Shown here: positions 47,412 to 57,543 of the stretch, piece by piece | How positions within the stretch are numbered: position 1 is the first letter of the stretch | Layout of the letters: the number at the start of each line of letters is the position of its first letter | Assembly (NCBI RefSeq): GCF_030817535.1 | Contig: NZ_JAUSZL010000002.1 | Location: 2,666,001 to 2,730,000 of the forward strand | Reading direction: 5' to 3' | Length of the DNA stretch: 64,000 nt | DNA from: Streptomyces sp. V3I8 | GTDB lineage: Bacteria; Actinomycetota; Actinomycetes; Streptomycetales; Streptomycetaceae | Made by a program: the position numbers and the translations under genes | The notes under the pieces: model-generated | What the model was told of the DNA's origin: nothing | Databases searched by the model: none | What the model saw: only the letters and a program-made list of their open reading frames with translations

Positions 47412-50400
47412 GTGCAGGGACGTTTCAAGAGGGATGGCAGCGCTTCGGCGGAGCCGGAGCCGCAAGGCGGGACTGGCCCCCGGGCAGTCGGCTCCTCGCC
47501 CCAGCACGCCCAGAACCCGGGACCGGCGCAGGCCGGCAACAGTGCCGACCGTTCAGCACGCCCCGGCGCGCCCAAGGGCGCCCAGGGCAAGAACGGTCCC
47601 GACGCGGCGAACGGTGCTCCCGGCACCCCGCCCGTCGCTCCCCCGAAGGCGAAGGGCCCCACCGGCCCCGGCCCGCGCATAGCCCTGCGGAACTGGCGCA
47701 TCTCCACGCGCCTGGTCTCGCTGCTCGCGCTGCCCGTGGTCGCGGCCACCTCGCTGGGCGCCCTGCGCATCAGCGACACCATGGACGAGATCCAGCAGCT
47801 CGAGAACATGAAGCTGCTGACCGACATGACCAAGCAGGCGACCGAGCTCGCCTCCGCGCTCCAGGAGGAGCGCGACAAGTCCGCCGGTCCGCTCGCCAAC
47901 GGCGGCAAGGCCAGCGACGTCGCCATCAAGGGCCTGCGCGACAAGACGGACCGTGAGCGTGCCGCCTTCCTGGAAGGCACCCACGAGCTCGACGACCAGG
48001 GCGACAACGAGAACCTCGACGGCGTCCGGGACAACGTGGTGGCCATCGCCACCCAGCTGACCGGTCTCAGCGACGTCCGCAACAGCGCCTTCCAGGAGAA
48101 GGAGAACTCCTCCCAGTCGGTCGAGGCGTACCACCGGCTCATCGAGCAGCTGCTCGGTCTCTCCCAGGACATGGCCGAGGCGACCAGCAACCCGGAAATG
48201 ATCCAGCGCACGCGCGCCCTGGCGGCCTTCTCCTCCGCCAAGGAGTACGCGTCGATGCAGCGCGCGATCATCGCGGCGGCCCTGCCCCCCACGGACAAGA
48301 CGTTCGGTGAGCTCTCCCCGAACGACCGGCAGTACGGCCTCTCCGCCTTCGAGAACCAGGGCTTCGAGCTCAGCAGCTTCGCGAGCATCTACGAGGGCAA
48401 GGTGGGCGAGCTCACCAAGCCCCTCGACGACCCGAGCCCGACCATCAAGGACGCGGACGGCTACCTCCAGCGTGTGCTCCAGCGCAACAACGGCCTGGAG
48501 GCGCGGGCCAAGCGCTCGTACCTGGACTGGGTGGACGCCGACTCCGCCAGGTACCAGGAGATGTCGAAGATCGAGCTCACGCTCCTCAACCAGATGGAGC
48601 AGAAGGCCCGTGAGCTGCGCAACGAGGCCGAGCAGGAGGCCATCCTCTCCGGTGCGCTGATCCTGCTGGTGCTCGGTGTCTCGCTCGTCGGCGCCTTCGT
48701 GGTGGCCCGCTCGATGATCCGCTCGCTGCGCCGGCTGCAGGACACCGCGACGAAGGTCGCCCAGGACCGCCTGCCCGAGCTGGTCAAGCAGCTCTCCGAG
48801 TCCGACCCGCAGGACGTCGACACGTCCGTCGAGTCGGTCGGTGTGCACTCCCGGGACGAGATCGGCCAGGTCGCCGCGGCCTTCGACGACGTGCACCGCG
48901 AGGCGGTCCGACTGGCCGCCGAGCAGGCCTTGCTGCGAGGCAACGTCAACGCGATGTTCACCAACCTCTCGCGCCGCTCCCAGGGCCTCATCCAGCGTCA
49001 GCTCTCGCTCATCTCCGAACTGGAGTCCCGCGAGGCCGACCCGGACCAGCTGTCCTCGCTGTTCAAGCTCGACCACCTCGCGACCCGCATGCGCCGTAAC
49101 GGTGAGAACCTCCTGGTCCTCGCCGGTGAGGAGCCCGGCCGCCGCTGGACCCGTCCGGTCCCGCTGGTCGACGTGCTGCGCGCCGCCGCCTCCGAGGTGG
49201 AGCAGTACGAGCGCATCGAACTCTCCTCCGTGCCGACCACCGAGGTCGCCGGACGCGTGGTCAACGACCTCGTGCACCTGCTCGCCGAGCTGCTGGAGAA
49301 CGCCACCTCGTTCTCCTCCCCGCAGACCAAGGTCAAGGTCACCGGTCACGCGCTGCCCGACGGCCGCGTCCTGATCGAGATCCACGACACCGGCATCGGC
49401 CTCTCGCCCGAGGACCTCGCGGCGATCAACGAGCGGCTCGCCTCGCCGCCCACCGTGGACGTCTCGGTCTCCCGCCGCATGGGTCTGTTCGTGGTCGGCC
49501 GGCTGTCCCAGCGCCACGGCATCCGCATCCAGCTGCGCCCGTCCGACTCCGGTGGTACGACCGCGCTGGTCATGCTGCCGGTCGACGTCGCCCAGGGCGG
49601 CAAGAAGGTTCCGGGCAACAAGCAGGGCCAGGGTGCCCCCGGGGTCACCGGACCGGCGGCGGCGCAGGCCGCGGCCGGTGTCGCGGCGGCCCGCCGCGGC
49701 GGTGCCGGCAGCGGCCCCGCCCTCGGCGCGGGCGGTCCGGCCGGCGGCAACGGCAACGGACTGAACCCGCCGCCGCAGCGCGGCCAGGTCGGAGCCGGCA
49801 GCGCCCCGCGCGCCGCGCTCCCCAGGCCCGACGCGGGCAACGGCTTCCCGGGCAACCAGGGCGCGCCCGGTGGCGGCCGCAACCCGCAGGCCCCCCAGCA
49901 GCCGCAGCAGCCCCCGCAGAACAGGCCGGCCCCGGCCGGCGCGGGTGCTCCGCAGAGCTTCAACGGCTTCGGCAACGACTCCGGCCGCCAGGACCTGTTC
50001 GGCGGCCAGCGCCAGGACAGCACGGGCGCCAACCGCCGTCCCGGGTCCCCGCCGCAGTCCCAGCAGCGGCCCGCCGGCAACGGCGAGCAGGGCCGCCGTC
50101 CCCAGCAGCAGTCTTCGCAGCTGCCGCCCCGCGGCGGTCCGCGCGCCGAGCTGCCGGGCGGCAACCCGCAGCCGCGCGTGCCGAGCTGGAGCGACGACAA
50201 CGCCCAGCCGCCGGTGCCGCGGTCCGCGCCGGACGCGATGCGCGGCCACGAGGAGCCGGACGTCACCTCGCAGATGCCGAGGATCGACGACCGGCAGCAC
50301 GGGCCCGCCTCCACCGCCGAGTTCCAGCGCCCCGACTACGACGCCCCGTTCCCCGGCACGGGTGTGCAGCAGGGCGGCGGGCAGCAGGGTGACGGGCAGC

Positions 50401-51290
50401 AGGGCGGTCAGTTCGTCCGCCCGGACGTGTTCGGCACGCCGAACTCCGCCGGCGCGGGGCAGAGCCCGCAGCACGGCGGGCAGTACAACCGCCAGGACCC
50501 CGCCCCGTACGACCGCCAGGACCCGGCGCAGTACGCCCCCAACGGCTACGACAACGGTTCCCACGGCCAGTACCAGGCGCAGGACCAGGGTCAGAGCCAG
50601 GGCCAGGGCAGGCAGGACACCGGTCAGTTCCCGGCGCAGGGCTACGGCGAGCGGCAGAACGGCGGTGGGACCGGGCAGTTCGAGCGGCCCACGGGCGGCA
50701 GCCGTCCGCAGCAGCGCCCGCAGCGCCGCCGCCCCGCGCTCCCGCAGGAGCCGGCGGCCGGCGGTGCCCCGCAGCGGCCCGACGAGGTCCGCGGGCCGAA
50801 CGACGGCTGGGAGCTGCCGCCGGCGACGAATCCCGGTGACGGGCGCACGCCGCTGTACGACACCCTGGAAACCAACTGGTTCAACCAGGCGCAGGGCGGC
50901 GACGGCGCCCAGAACGAGCAGGTCCCGCAGGCGGCGCCCGCACAGGCTCCCGCGGCACCCCAGCCCCAGCGTCCGGCACCCGCCGCCGCTGCCGCCTCCT
51001 CATGGCGGTCCACCCCCAATGACGAACTCGGCCGTCAGGCCGAGAAGGTGCGCCAGCCCTCCGCGGGTGGCGTGACCGTCTCGGGTCTGCCGCGCCGGGT
51101 TCCCCGCGCGAACCTCGTCGCCGGGACGGCTCAGCAGCAACAGCACCAAACCGGTCCGCAGGTCTCGCGTGCGCCCGATGACGTACGCGGCCGGCTGACC
51201 AATCTTCGCAGGGGCATTCAGCAGGGTCGCCAGGCCGGTACCGGCCAGACCGGCAGCTTCCCCAGCCCCACTCACCAGCAGGAGCGTTAG
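47412..51290 (+). CDS. cvnA1: Conservon sensor protein CvnA1 (histidine kinase-like)
   Basis: A 1292-residue membrane sensor of a conservon, a system that resembles a eukaryotic GPCR-G-protein module in components. The N-terminal cytoplasmic region is low-complexity. TM1 is at about 97-119 (STRLVSLLALPVVAATSLG); an extracytoplasmic nitrate/nitrite-sensor-like domain follows; TM2 is at about 412-436. Then come HAMP and a GHKL ATPase domain with HLLAELLENATSFSS (about 622-636) and HDTGIG. The tail of about 500 residues is Gly/Pro/Gln-rich and ends in a conserved motif (SGLPRRVPRANLV, VSRAPDDVRGRL) shared with CvnA2. The start is GTG (QGRFKRDGS). Its stop abuts cvnB1. Confidence 0.93.
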   Translation: MQGRFKRDGSASAEPEPQGGTGPRAVGSSPQHAQNPGPAQAGNSADRSARPGAPKGAQGKNGPDAANGAPGTPPVAPPKAKGPTGPGPRIALRNWRISTRLVSLLALPVVAATSLGALRISDTMDEIQQLENMKLLTDMTKQATELASALQEERDKSAGPLANGGKASDVAIKGLRDKTDRERAAFLEGTHELDDQGDNENLDGVRDNVVAIATQLTGLSDVRNSAFQEKENSSQSVEAYHRLIEQLLGLSQDMAEATSNPEMIQRTRALAAFSSAKEYASMQRAIIAAALPPTDKTFGELSPNDRQYGLSAFENQGFELSSFASIYEGKVGELTKPLDDPSPTIKDADGYLQRVLQRNNGLEARAKRSYLDWVDADSARYQEMSKIELTLLNQMEQKARELRNEAEQEAILSGALILLVLGVSLVGAFVVARSMIRSLRRLQDTATKVAQDRLPELVKQLSESDPQDVDTSVESVGVHSRDEIGQVAAAFDDVHREAVRLAAEQALLRGNVNAMFTNLSRRSQGLIQRQLSLISELESREADPDQLSSLFKLDHLATRMRRNGENLLVLAGEEPGRRWTRPVPLVDVLRAAASEVEQYERIELSSVPTTEVAGRVVNDLVHLLAELLENATSFSSPQTKVKVTGHALPDGRVLIEIHDTGIGLSPEDLAAINERLASPPTVDVSVSRRMGLFVVGRLSQRHGIRIQLRPSDSGGTTALVMLPVDVAQGGKKVPGNKQGQGAPGVTGPAAAQAAAGVAAARRGGAGSGPALGAGGPAGGNGNGLNPPPQRGQVGAGSAPRAALPRPDAGNGFPGNQGAPGGGRNPQAPQQPQQPPQNRPAPAGAGAPQSFNGFGNDSGRQDLFGGQRQDSTGANRRPGSPPQSQQRPAGNGEQGRRPQQQSSQLPPRGGPRAELPGGNPQPRVPSWSDDNAQPPVPRSAPDAMRGHEEPDVTSQMPRIDDRQHGPASTAEFQRPDYDAPFPGTGVQQGGGQQGDGQQGGQFVRPDVFGTPNSAGAGQSPQHGGQYNRQDPAPYDRQDPAQYAPNGYDNGSHGQYQAQDQGQSQGQGRQDTGQFPAQGYGERQNGGGTGQFERPTGGSRPQQRPQRRRPALPQEPAAGGAPQRPDEVRGPNDGWELPPATNPGDGRTPLYDTLETNWFNQAQGGDGAQNEQVPQAAPAQAPAAPQPQRPAPAAAAASSWRSTPNDELGRQAEKVRQPSAGGVTVSGLPRRVPRANLVAGTAQQQQHQTGPQVSRAPDDVRGRLTNLRRGIQQGRQAGTGQTGSFPSPTHQQER

Positions 51291-51713
51291 TTGAGCCAGA
51301 TGAGCCAGGCGGCACAGAACCTCAACTGGTTGATCACCAACTTCGTTGACAACACCCCCGGGGTGTCCCACACCGTCGTCGTTTCCGCCGACGGACTCCT
51401 TCTGGCGATGTCCGAGGGCTTCCCGCGCGACCGCGCCGACCAGCTCGCGGCCGTCGCCTCCGGACTCACGTCCCTGACCGCCGGTGCCTCGCGCATCTTC
51501 GAGGGCGGCACGGTGGCCCAGACCGTCGTCGAGATGGAACGGGGATTCCTGTTCCTGATGTCCATCTCGGACGGGTCGTCCCTCGCGGTCCTCTCCCACC
51601 CGGACTGCGACATCGGCCTCGTCGGGTACGAGATGGCTCTGCTCGTGGACCGTGCGGGCGCCGTGCTCACACCGGATCTGCGGGCGGAGCTCCAGGGCAG
51701 CCTGCTCCACTAG
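51291..51713 (+). CDS. cvnB1: Conservon roadblock/LC7 protein CvnB1
   Basis: A 140-residue roadblock/LC7-domain protein (MSQAAQNLNWLITNFVDNTP, then SVDGL-type core VVSADGLLLAMSEGFPRDRADQL). Such proteins act as regulators or scaffolds for small GTPases such as CvnD. The start is TTG at 51291 with GGAG 6 nt upstream, directly after the cvnA1 stop; the ATG at 51300 is an alternative. It is nearly identical to CvnB2. Confidence 0.92.
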   Translation: MSQMSQAAQNLNWLITNFVDNTPGVSHTVVVSADGLLLAMSEGFPRDRADQLAAVASGLTSLTAGASRIFEGGTVAQTVVEMERGFLFLMSISDGSSLAVLSHPDCDIGLVGYEMALLVDRAGAVLTPDLRAELQGSLLH

Positions 51714-51815
51714 CAAGGTTCCACAGAAAACAGGAAAAACCGTCCGGCCGCCCTCCCCCCACCGGCCCCGTCAGACGGCACGACTGACCGACTTGCTGTC
51801 CCGCCCGGAGGATCC

Positions 51816-52214
51816 ATGACCCCGCCCACCGCCTCTCATGATCCGTACGCACATTCGTACGAGGACGAGGGCGACCAGCCGCTGGTACGTCCGTACGCGA
51901 TGACCGGCGGCCGGACCCGGCCGCGCTACCAGCTCGCCATAGAGGCACTGATCAGCACGACGGCCGATCCGGCAGCGCTCATGGGGCTGCTCCCCGAGCA
52001 CCAGCGGATCTGCCACCTCTGCCGTGAAGTCAAGTCGGTGGCCGAGGTCTCGGCCCTGTTGTCCATGCCCCTGGGTGTGGCACGTATTCTCGTCGCGGAC
52101 CTCGCGGAGGCCGGACTCGTCGCGATCCACCAGCCGGGTGGCGACGAAAGCAATGGTGGCGCCCCGGCCGTGACACTGCTCGAAAGGGTGCTCAGTGGAC
52201 TTCGCAAGCTCTGA
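51816..52214 (+). CDS. cvnC1: Conservon DUF742 protein CvnC1
   Basis: A 132-residue DUF742 protein (VRPYAMTGGRTRPRYQLAIEAL, then LPEHQRICHLCREVKSVAEVSALL, LGVARILVADLAEAGLV), a winged-helix-like fold of unknown activity. GGAGG lies before the ATG. Its end overlaps cvnD1 by 20 nt. Confidence 0.92.
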   Translation: MTPPTASHDPYAHSYEDEGDQPLVRPYAMTGGRTRPRYQLAIEALISTTADPAALMGLLPEHQRICHLCREVKSVAEVSALLSMPLGVARILVADLAEAGLVAIHQPGGDESNGGAPAVTLLERVLSGLRKL

Positions 52215-52770
52215 CGGAGGGCGGGCGACCACCTCCGCGAAGATCGTTGTGGCGGGTGGCTTCGGCGTCGGCAAGACCACGTTCGTGGGTGCCGTCTCCG
52301 AGATCAACCCGCTGCGCACCGAGGCCGTGATGACGTCCGCCTCGGCCGGCATCGACGACCTCACCCACACCGGGGACAAGACGACGACCACCGTCGCCAT
52401 GGACTTCGGCCGCATCACCCTGGACCAGGACCTGATCCTGTACCTCTTCGGTACGCCGGGTCAGGACCGCTTCTGGTTCATGTGGGACGACCTCGTGCGC
52501 GGCGCGATCGGCGCCGTCGTCCTGGTCGACACCCGCAGGCTCGCCGACTGCTTCCCCGCGGTCGACTACTTCGAGAACAGCGGGCTGCCGTTCGTCATCG
52601 CCCTCAACGGCTTCGACGGACACCAGCCCTACACTCCCGAAGAGGTCCGCGAGGCATTGCAGATCGGGCCCGACGCCCCGATCATCACCACGGACGCCCG
52701 CCACCGTTCGGACGCCAAGAGCGCGCTGATCACCCTGGTCGAGCACGCGCTGATGGCGCGCCTGCGGTAG
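52195..52770 (+). CDS. cvnD1: Conservon small GTPase CvnD1
   Basis: A 191-residue Ras-like GTPase of the MglA/CvnD type. The P-loop is GGFGVGKTTFVG, G3 is FGTPGQDRFWFMWDD, and the G4-like region is ALNGFDG in place of NKxD. The start is GTG, overlapping cvnC1 by 20 nt. CvnA-CvnD interactions in S. coelicolor conservons are known in outline. A terminator follows about 185 nt later. Confidence 0.93.
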   Translation: MDFASSDGGRATTSAKIVVAGGFGVGKTTFVGAVSEINPLRTEAVMTSASAGIDDLTHTGDKTTTTVAMDFGRITLDQDLILYLFGTPGQDRFWFMWDDLVRGAIGAVVLVDTRRLADCFPAVDYFENSGLPFVIALNGFDGHQPYTPEEVREALQIGPDAPIITTDARHRSDAKSALITLVEHALMARLR

Positions 52771-52954
52771 GGCCCGCCTGGAGGGACGATGTCCCGGCGA
52801 TCAAGTCGGCACAGCCGTACCGAAGTTGTCGTAGCCGTACCGGAGCCGGTGGTGTCCTTTGACACGACCGGCCCCGGTGTTCATAACGTTTCGACAGAGA
52901 TATCGCGTGGCGCGGCCACGCGTCGCGGTCGCCTGGTGCCGCTGTGCAAACAAA

Positions 52955-52976
52955 AGCCCCGCCTTTTGGCGGGGCT
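52955..52976 (+). terminator. Terminator of conservon 1
   Basis: A 9-bp stem AGCCCCGCC (52955-52963) with GGCGGGGCT (52968-52976), TTTT loop, then CGTTCTTT. The 374 nt between cvnD1 and cvnA2 otherwise hold no gene I can support; they carry the cvnA2 promoter. Confidence 0.85.
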
Positions 52977-53144
52977 CGTTCTTTATGACCGTTTTATCTG
53001 CGGCCCACGTCACCCGGAATCTTGAGTTCCGAGTGTTTGGAAGAGCCCATACTGACGTGCTGGAATGCCAGAACTGCCCAGTAGTAAGGGCCGGAAGACA
53101 TACCCGGCACGACGCAGGTGCCGAGCCGAGAGGTTGTTGGTCGA

Positions 53145-56100
53145 GTGAGGCGAAGCAAGAACGGTCCCGAGCCGTCGGCACGGGGCAACTTCACCCCGCC
53201 GCCGCGCGGAGCGGTACCCGCACATGTGCCCGGCTCGGAGCCGACGGCCCCACCCCCGCCCAGCGGCGGCCGTTTCTCCCCGCGCAACTGGCGTGTACCG
53301 ACCAGGCTGAACGCGATCCTGCTCATACCCGTGGTCGTCGGCCTCGTCATGGGCGGCTTCCAGGTGAAGAGCTCGATCGACACCTGGCAGGAGGCCGAGG
53401 ACGCGCAGAACACCGCGCGCCTGGTCCGCGCCGCCCTGACCTACGGCGACAAGCTGTACTCCGAGCGCGACATCACGGCCGCTCCCCTGCTGCAGGGCGA
53501 CGGTGACAAGGACGCGACCGTCGTCAAGGCCCGCCGCGAGACCGACACCGCCGCCGCCGCCTTCAACGAGGCGGTCAAGAGCATGCCCGCGAAGGCCGGC
53601 CTCGAACGCCGCCTCGGCATCTTCCGCCAGCAGGAGCCCAAGCTCGCCGCGCTGCGCCAGGCCGCGTACACCACGAAGCTCAAGGGCGTGGAGACCGAAG
53701 AGGGCTACGTCGAGATCCAGCACCCGCTGATGGAGTTCGCCAACGAACTCGGTCTGGGTACCGGAAACATCACCAGCTACGGCCGTACGGTCTACGCGAT
53801 CTCCCTCTCCAAGGCCGCCCTCTCGCTCCAGCGCTCCATCGGCATGCACCTGCTGATCAAGCCGGGCCCGTCCGACGAGAGCCTGGGCAAGCAGCGGGTC
53901 GCCCTCACCTCCTACGCCTACCTCGAGGGCATCGCCGTCGAGGAGTACATCGGCGGTGGCACCGAGGCGGACGCCGCCAAGCTCGACGAGGCGAAGAAGC
54001 GGATCGAGACCGAGGGCGCCGCGCAGGCCAAGGAGGCGGCCGCGGCCGCCGAGGCCAACGACCAGACCTACGTCCCGCCGCCGTCCAACCCCACCGCGAT
54101 GGTCAGCGGTCTCGGCACCCTCGCGTCGACCGACGCCAGTGCCCGGGTCGCGCTCGCCGGCCGGGGTGTCACGGCCGAGAACTGGTGGGCGGTCAACACC
54201 GCCAAGTACAACGCCTACCGCACCATCGAGGCGGACCTCGCGGACAAGGCCGTGGCCGAGGCCTCGACCATCGCCTCCGACGCCAAGCGTGACGCCTTCA
54301 TCACCGGTGCCGCCGTCGTCGTCGCCCTGCTCGCCGCCTTCATCCTGGCCGGCATGGTGGCCCGCCAGATGAGCCGCGCGATGCGCCAGCTGCGCAACGC
54401 GGCCTTCGGTGTCGCCGAACAGCGCCTGCCGATGCTGGTCGACCAGCTCTCGCGCACCGACCCGGGCCGCGTGGACACCCGGGTCCAGCCCATCCCGATC
54501 ACCACCACGGACGAGATCGGCGAGGTCGCCCGCGCCTTCGACCAGGTCCACCGTGAGGCCGTCCGGCTCGCCGCCGAGCAGGCCCTGCTGCGGGGCAACA
54601 TCAACGCGATCTTCACCAACCTGTCGCGCCGCAACCAGTCGCTGATCGAGGGCCAGCTGACCCTGATCACCGACCTGGAGAACAACGAGGCCGATCCGGA
54701 CCAGCTGGAGAGCCTCTTCCGGCTGGACCACCTCGCGACCCGTATGCGCCGCAACGGCGAGAACCTCCTGGTCCTCGCCGGTGAGGAGCCGGGCCGCCGC
54801 TGGGACCAGCCGGTCCCGCTGGTCGACGTGCTGCGCGCCGCCTCCTCCGAGGTGGAGCAGTACGAGCGCGTCGAGCTGTCCGGTGTCCCGGAGGCCGAGA
54901 TCCACGGCCGCGCCGTGACCGACCTCGTGCACCTGCTCGCCGAGCTGCTGGAGAACGCCACCACGTTCTCCTCCCCGCAGACCAAGGTCCGCGTCACCGC
55001 GACCCGGCTGCCGGACGGCCGCATCATGGTCGAGATCCACGACAAGGGCATCGGCCTCACCGCCGAGGACTTCGCGGACATCAACCACAAGCTGGCCAAC
55101 CCGCCGACCGTGGACGCCGCGATCTCGCAGCGCATGGGCCTCTTCGTGGTCGGCCGGTTGTCCGAACGGCACGGCATCCGCGTCCAGCTGCGCCCCTCGG
55201 GCGAGCAGGCCGGCACCACCTCGCTCGTCATGCTCCCCGACGCGATCACCCACGGCGGTGGCGGCGACCACCAGACGCCGCGCGACGACTTCACGGTCTC
55301 GCAGATCATGCCGGAGCACGAGCAACAGCAGCAGCCGCCGCAGCAGCAGCCGTTCCAGGGCGGCGAGCAGTTCCAGAGCGTCCAGCCGCCGCCCCTGCGG
55401 ACGGCCGCCGAACTGGGCTTCGACGACAGCCGCTACAACCCCGAGGTACCGGACGACATACGTGAGCTGGACCCGGTGGGCCGCTCGCTGGTCCGTGAGG
55501 AGCGCCGCGCGGCGCTGGAGGCCCAGACCCAGGACGGCGAGGCCGAGGCCCCGTCCTTCCAGGGCGAGTTCGACCCCCAGCAGGCCTACGACAGCGGCGC
55601 CCAGACGTACGAGAACGGCCAGGCCGCGTTCGACGGCGCGCCCGCCGCGTACACCGAGGCTCCCGCGTACGACCAGCAGACGCCGTACGAGGGCCAGCAG
55701 CAGACGCCGTACGACGAGACGTACTTCCCGCAGGCCGGGACCGGGATCCACCAGGACCAGCCCTACGCGGAGCCGGTCCAGGAGGGTCAGCAGCCGGTCC
55801 AGGCCGCCGGGCAGGACGGGTTCACGCCCTTCGAGCAGCAGTCCTACCAGGACGACTGGCCGCAGCAGAACACGTACCAGAACGGCTATTCGACCGAGTA
55901 CGCTCCCGAAGCGGAGTCCGCACAGGCCGCTGACGTGGCCGAGCAGGACCGCGTAGGCTTCGATGTTCCGGGACCGGTTCCCTCCAGCGGCCCCCGAGCT
56001 GACCGACGCCGGGCTTCCGCGCCGCGGAACCACCGACGCCGGACTCCCCCGCCGCGGAGCCACCGCGGGCGGCCCGCAGTCCGGGGGCCAGGCGTCACCG

Positions 56101-56451
56101 GCACCCTTCGCGAACAACGACAACAGCACGAACGGCGGCGGCAGCGGTACCGGCAAGGGCGACTGGCGGTCGAACAACGACCAGATGTGGCACCGGGCCG
56201 AAGCGCTGAAGCAGCCCAAGGCGGGCGGGGTCACCCCCTCCGGCCTGCCGCGGCGCGTGCCCAAGGCCAATCTGGTCGAGGGCACCGCGGAATCGACCCC
56301 ACAGGGAGGCCCCCAGGTCTCCCGCGCTCCCGAGGACGTCCGGGGCAGGCTGAGCAAGCTGCGCAAGGGCGTTCAGCGGGGACGCAACGCAGGCAGCGAT
56401 ACGAACGGTCAGGGCCTCGGCCCTGACAGCACCTACAACCAGGAGCGTTAG
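53145..56451 (+). CDS. cvnA2: Conservon sensor protein CvnA2, with an apparent frameshift near the 3' end
   Basis: A second conservon sensor of about 1101 residues once one base is removed. TM1 is at about 55-73; the extracytoplasmic region (53.37-54.29 kb) differs from CvnA1; TM2 is at about 385-406; then HAMP and a GHKL ATPase domain with HLLAELLENATTFSS (about 596-610). The open frame goes on to 56426 with Arg-rich nonsense. In another frame from about 56000 the coding continues to 56451 with SGLPRRVPKANLVEGT and VSRAPEDVRGRLSKLRKGVQ, the tail seen in CvnA1. Deleting one C in the run 55991-55995 joins the frames. The start is GTG (RRSKNGPEPS). Confidence 0.9.
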
Positions 56452-56452
56452 T

Positions 56453-56875
56453 GTGAGCCCGATGAGCCAGGCGGCACAGAACCTGAACTGGTTGATCACC
56501 AATTTCGTGGACAACACCCCAGGGGTGTCGCACACGGTGGTGGTCTCCGCCGACGGACTCCTTCTGGCGATGTCCGAAGGGTTCCCGCGTGACCGTGCCG
56601 ACCAGCTGGCGGCCGTCGCGTCGGGCCTGACCTCACTGACCGCGGGCGCGTCCCGCATCTTCGAGGGCGGGCAGGTGAATCAGACGGTTGTGGAGATGGA
56701 GCGGGGATTCCTCTTCCTCATGTCCATCTCCGACGGTTCCTCGCTCGCGGTTCTCGCACATCCGGAAGCGGACATCGGTCTCGTCGGGTACGAGATGGCC
56801 CTTCTGGTCGACCGTGCCGGTACCGTCCTCACGCCGGATCTGCGTGCCGAGCTCCAGGGGAGCCTTCTCAACTAA
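56453..56875 (+). CDS. cvnB2: Conservon roadblock/LC7 protein CvnB2
   Basis: 140 residues, near-identical to CvnB1; the few differences include QVNQ for TVAQ and AHPEAD for SHPDCD. The start is GTG at 56453, one base after the true cvnA2 stop, with AGGAG upstream. This is the same arrangement as cvnA1/cvnB1 and supports placing the cvnA2 end at 56451. Confidence 0.93.
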   Translation: MSPMSQAAQNLNWLITNFVDNTPGVSHTVVVSADGLLLAMSEGFPRDRADQLAAVASGLTSLTAGASRIFEGGQVNQTVVEMERGFLFLMSISDGSSLAVLAHPEADIGLVGYEMALLVDRAGTVLTPDLRAELQGSLLN

Positions 56876-56967
56876 CAGACAACCGATACGTTTTGACGTC
56901 CCGTGCCCGTAAGGTTTCGGGACGCGGCTCCATATTGATGGGCCCGGCACATACGGAGGAGGAGAAA

Positions 56968-57543
56968 GTGGCGACACCCCCAGGCGGTTCGTCTTCGGGC
57001 AACTGGTCCTACGGCCAGGGCCAGGGCGGCGACGGTTCGCCGAACCGGTACAACTTCCCCTCCGCGCCGAGCCCCCGACGCCAGCAGCCGTACTCTCCCC
57101 AGGGTCCGGGCCCTTCTCCTTACGACCAGCCGCAGGCACCGCGCATCCAGCCCGTGCAGCCGCAGCGGCGCTCGCCCGAACCGTCTCCCGCGGGGAGCGC
57201 CGGCAATCCGCTGGTACGTCCCTACGCGATGACGGGCGGCCGTACCAGGCCGCGGTACCAGCTCGCCATCGAGGCACTGGTGCACACCACCGCGCAGCCG
57301 CATCAGATGCAGGGGCAGTTGCCCGAGCATCAGCGGATCTGCAACCTCTGCCGGGAGATCAAGTCGGTGGCCGAGATCTCGGCCCTGCTGACGATCCCTC
57401 TCGGTGTGGCCAGAATCCTCGTCGCCGACTTGGCGGAAGCGGGCCTGGTCGCCATCCATCAGCCCGGCGGCGACGAGAGCGCCGGCGGTCAGCCAGACGT
57501 GACTTTGCTCGAAAGGGTGCTCAGTGGACTTCGCAAGCTCTAG
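56968..57543 (+). CDS. cvnC2: Conservon DUF742 protein CvnC2
   Basis: 191 residues: an N-terminal disordered Gly/Pro/Gln-rich extension of about 80 residues that CvnC1 lacks, then a DUF742 domain (VRPYAMTGGRTRPRYQLAIEALV). The start is GTG at 56968 with GGAGGAG upstream. It overlaps cvnD2 by 20 nt. Confidence 0.92.
   Translation: MATPPGGSSSGNWSYGQGQGGDGSPNRYNFPSAPSPRRQQPYSPQGPGPSPYDQPQAPRIQPVQPQRRSPEPSPAGSAGNPLVRPYAMTGGRTRPRYQLAIEALVHTTAQPHQMQGQLPEHQRICNLCREIKSVAEISALLTIPLGVARILVADLAEAGLVAIHQPGGDESAGGQPDVTLLERVLSGLRKL

Noticed and set aside
47180..47956. Plus-strand ATG frame upstream of cvnA1
   Set aside because: Different frame from cvnA1, no recognisable features, and it runs into the real cvnA1 region.
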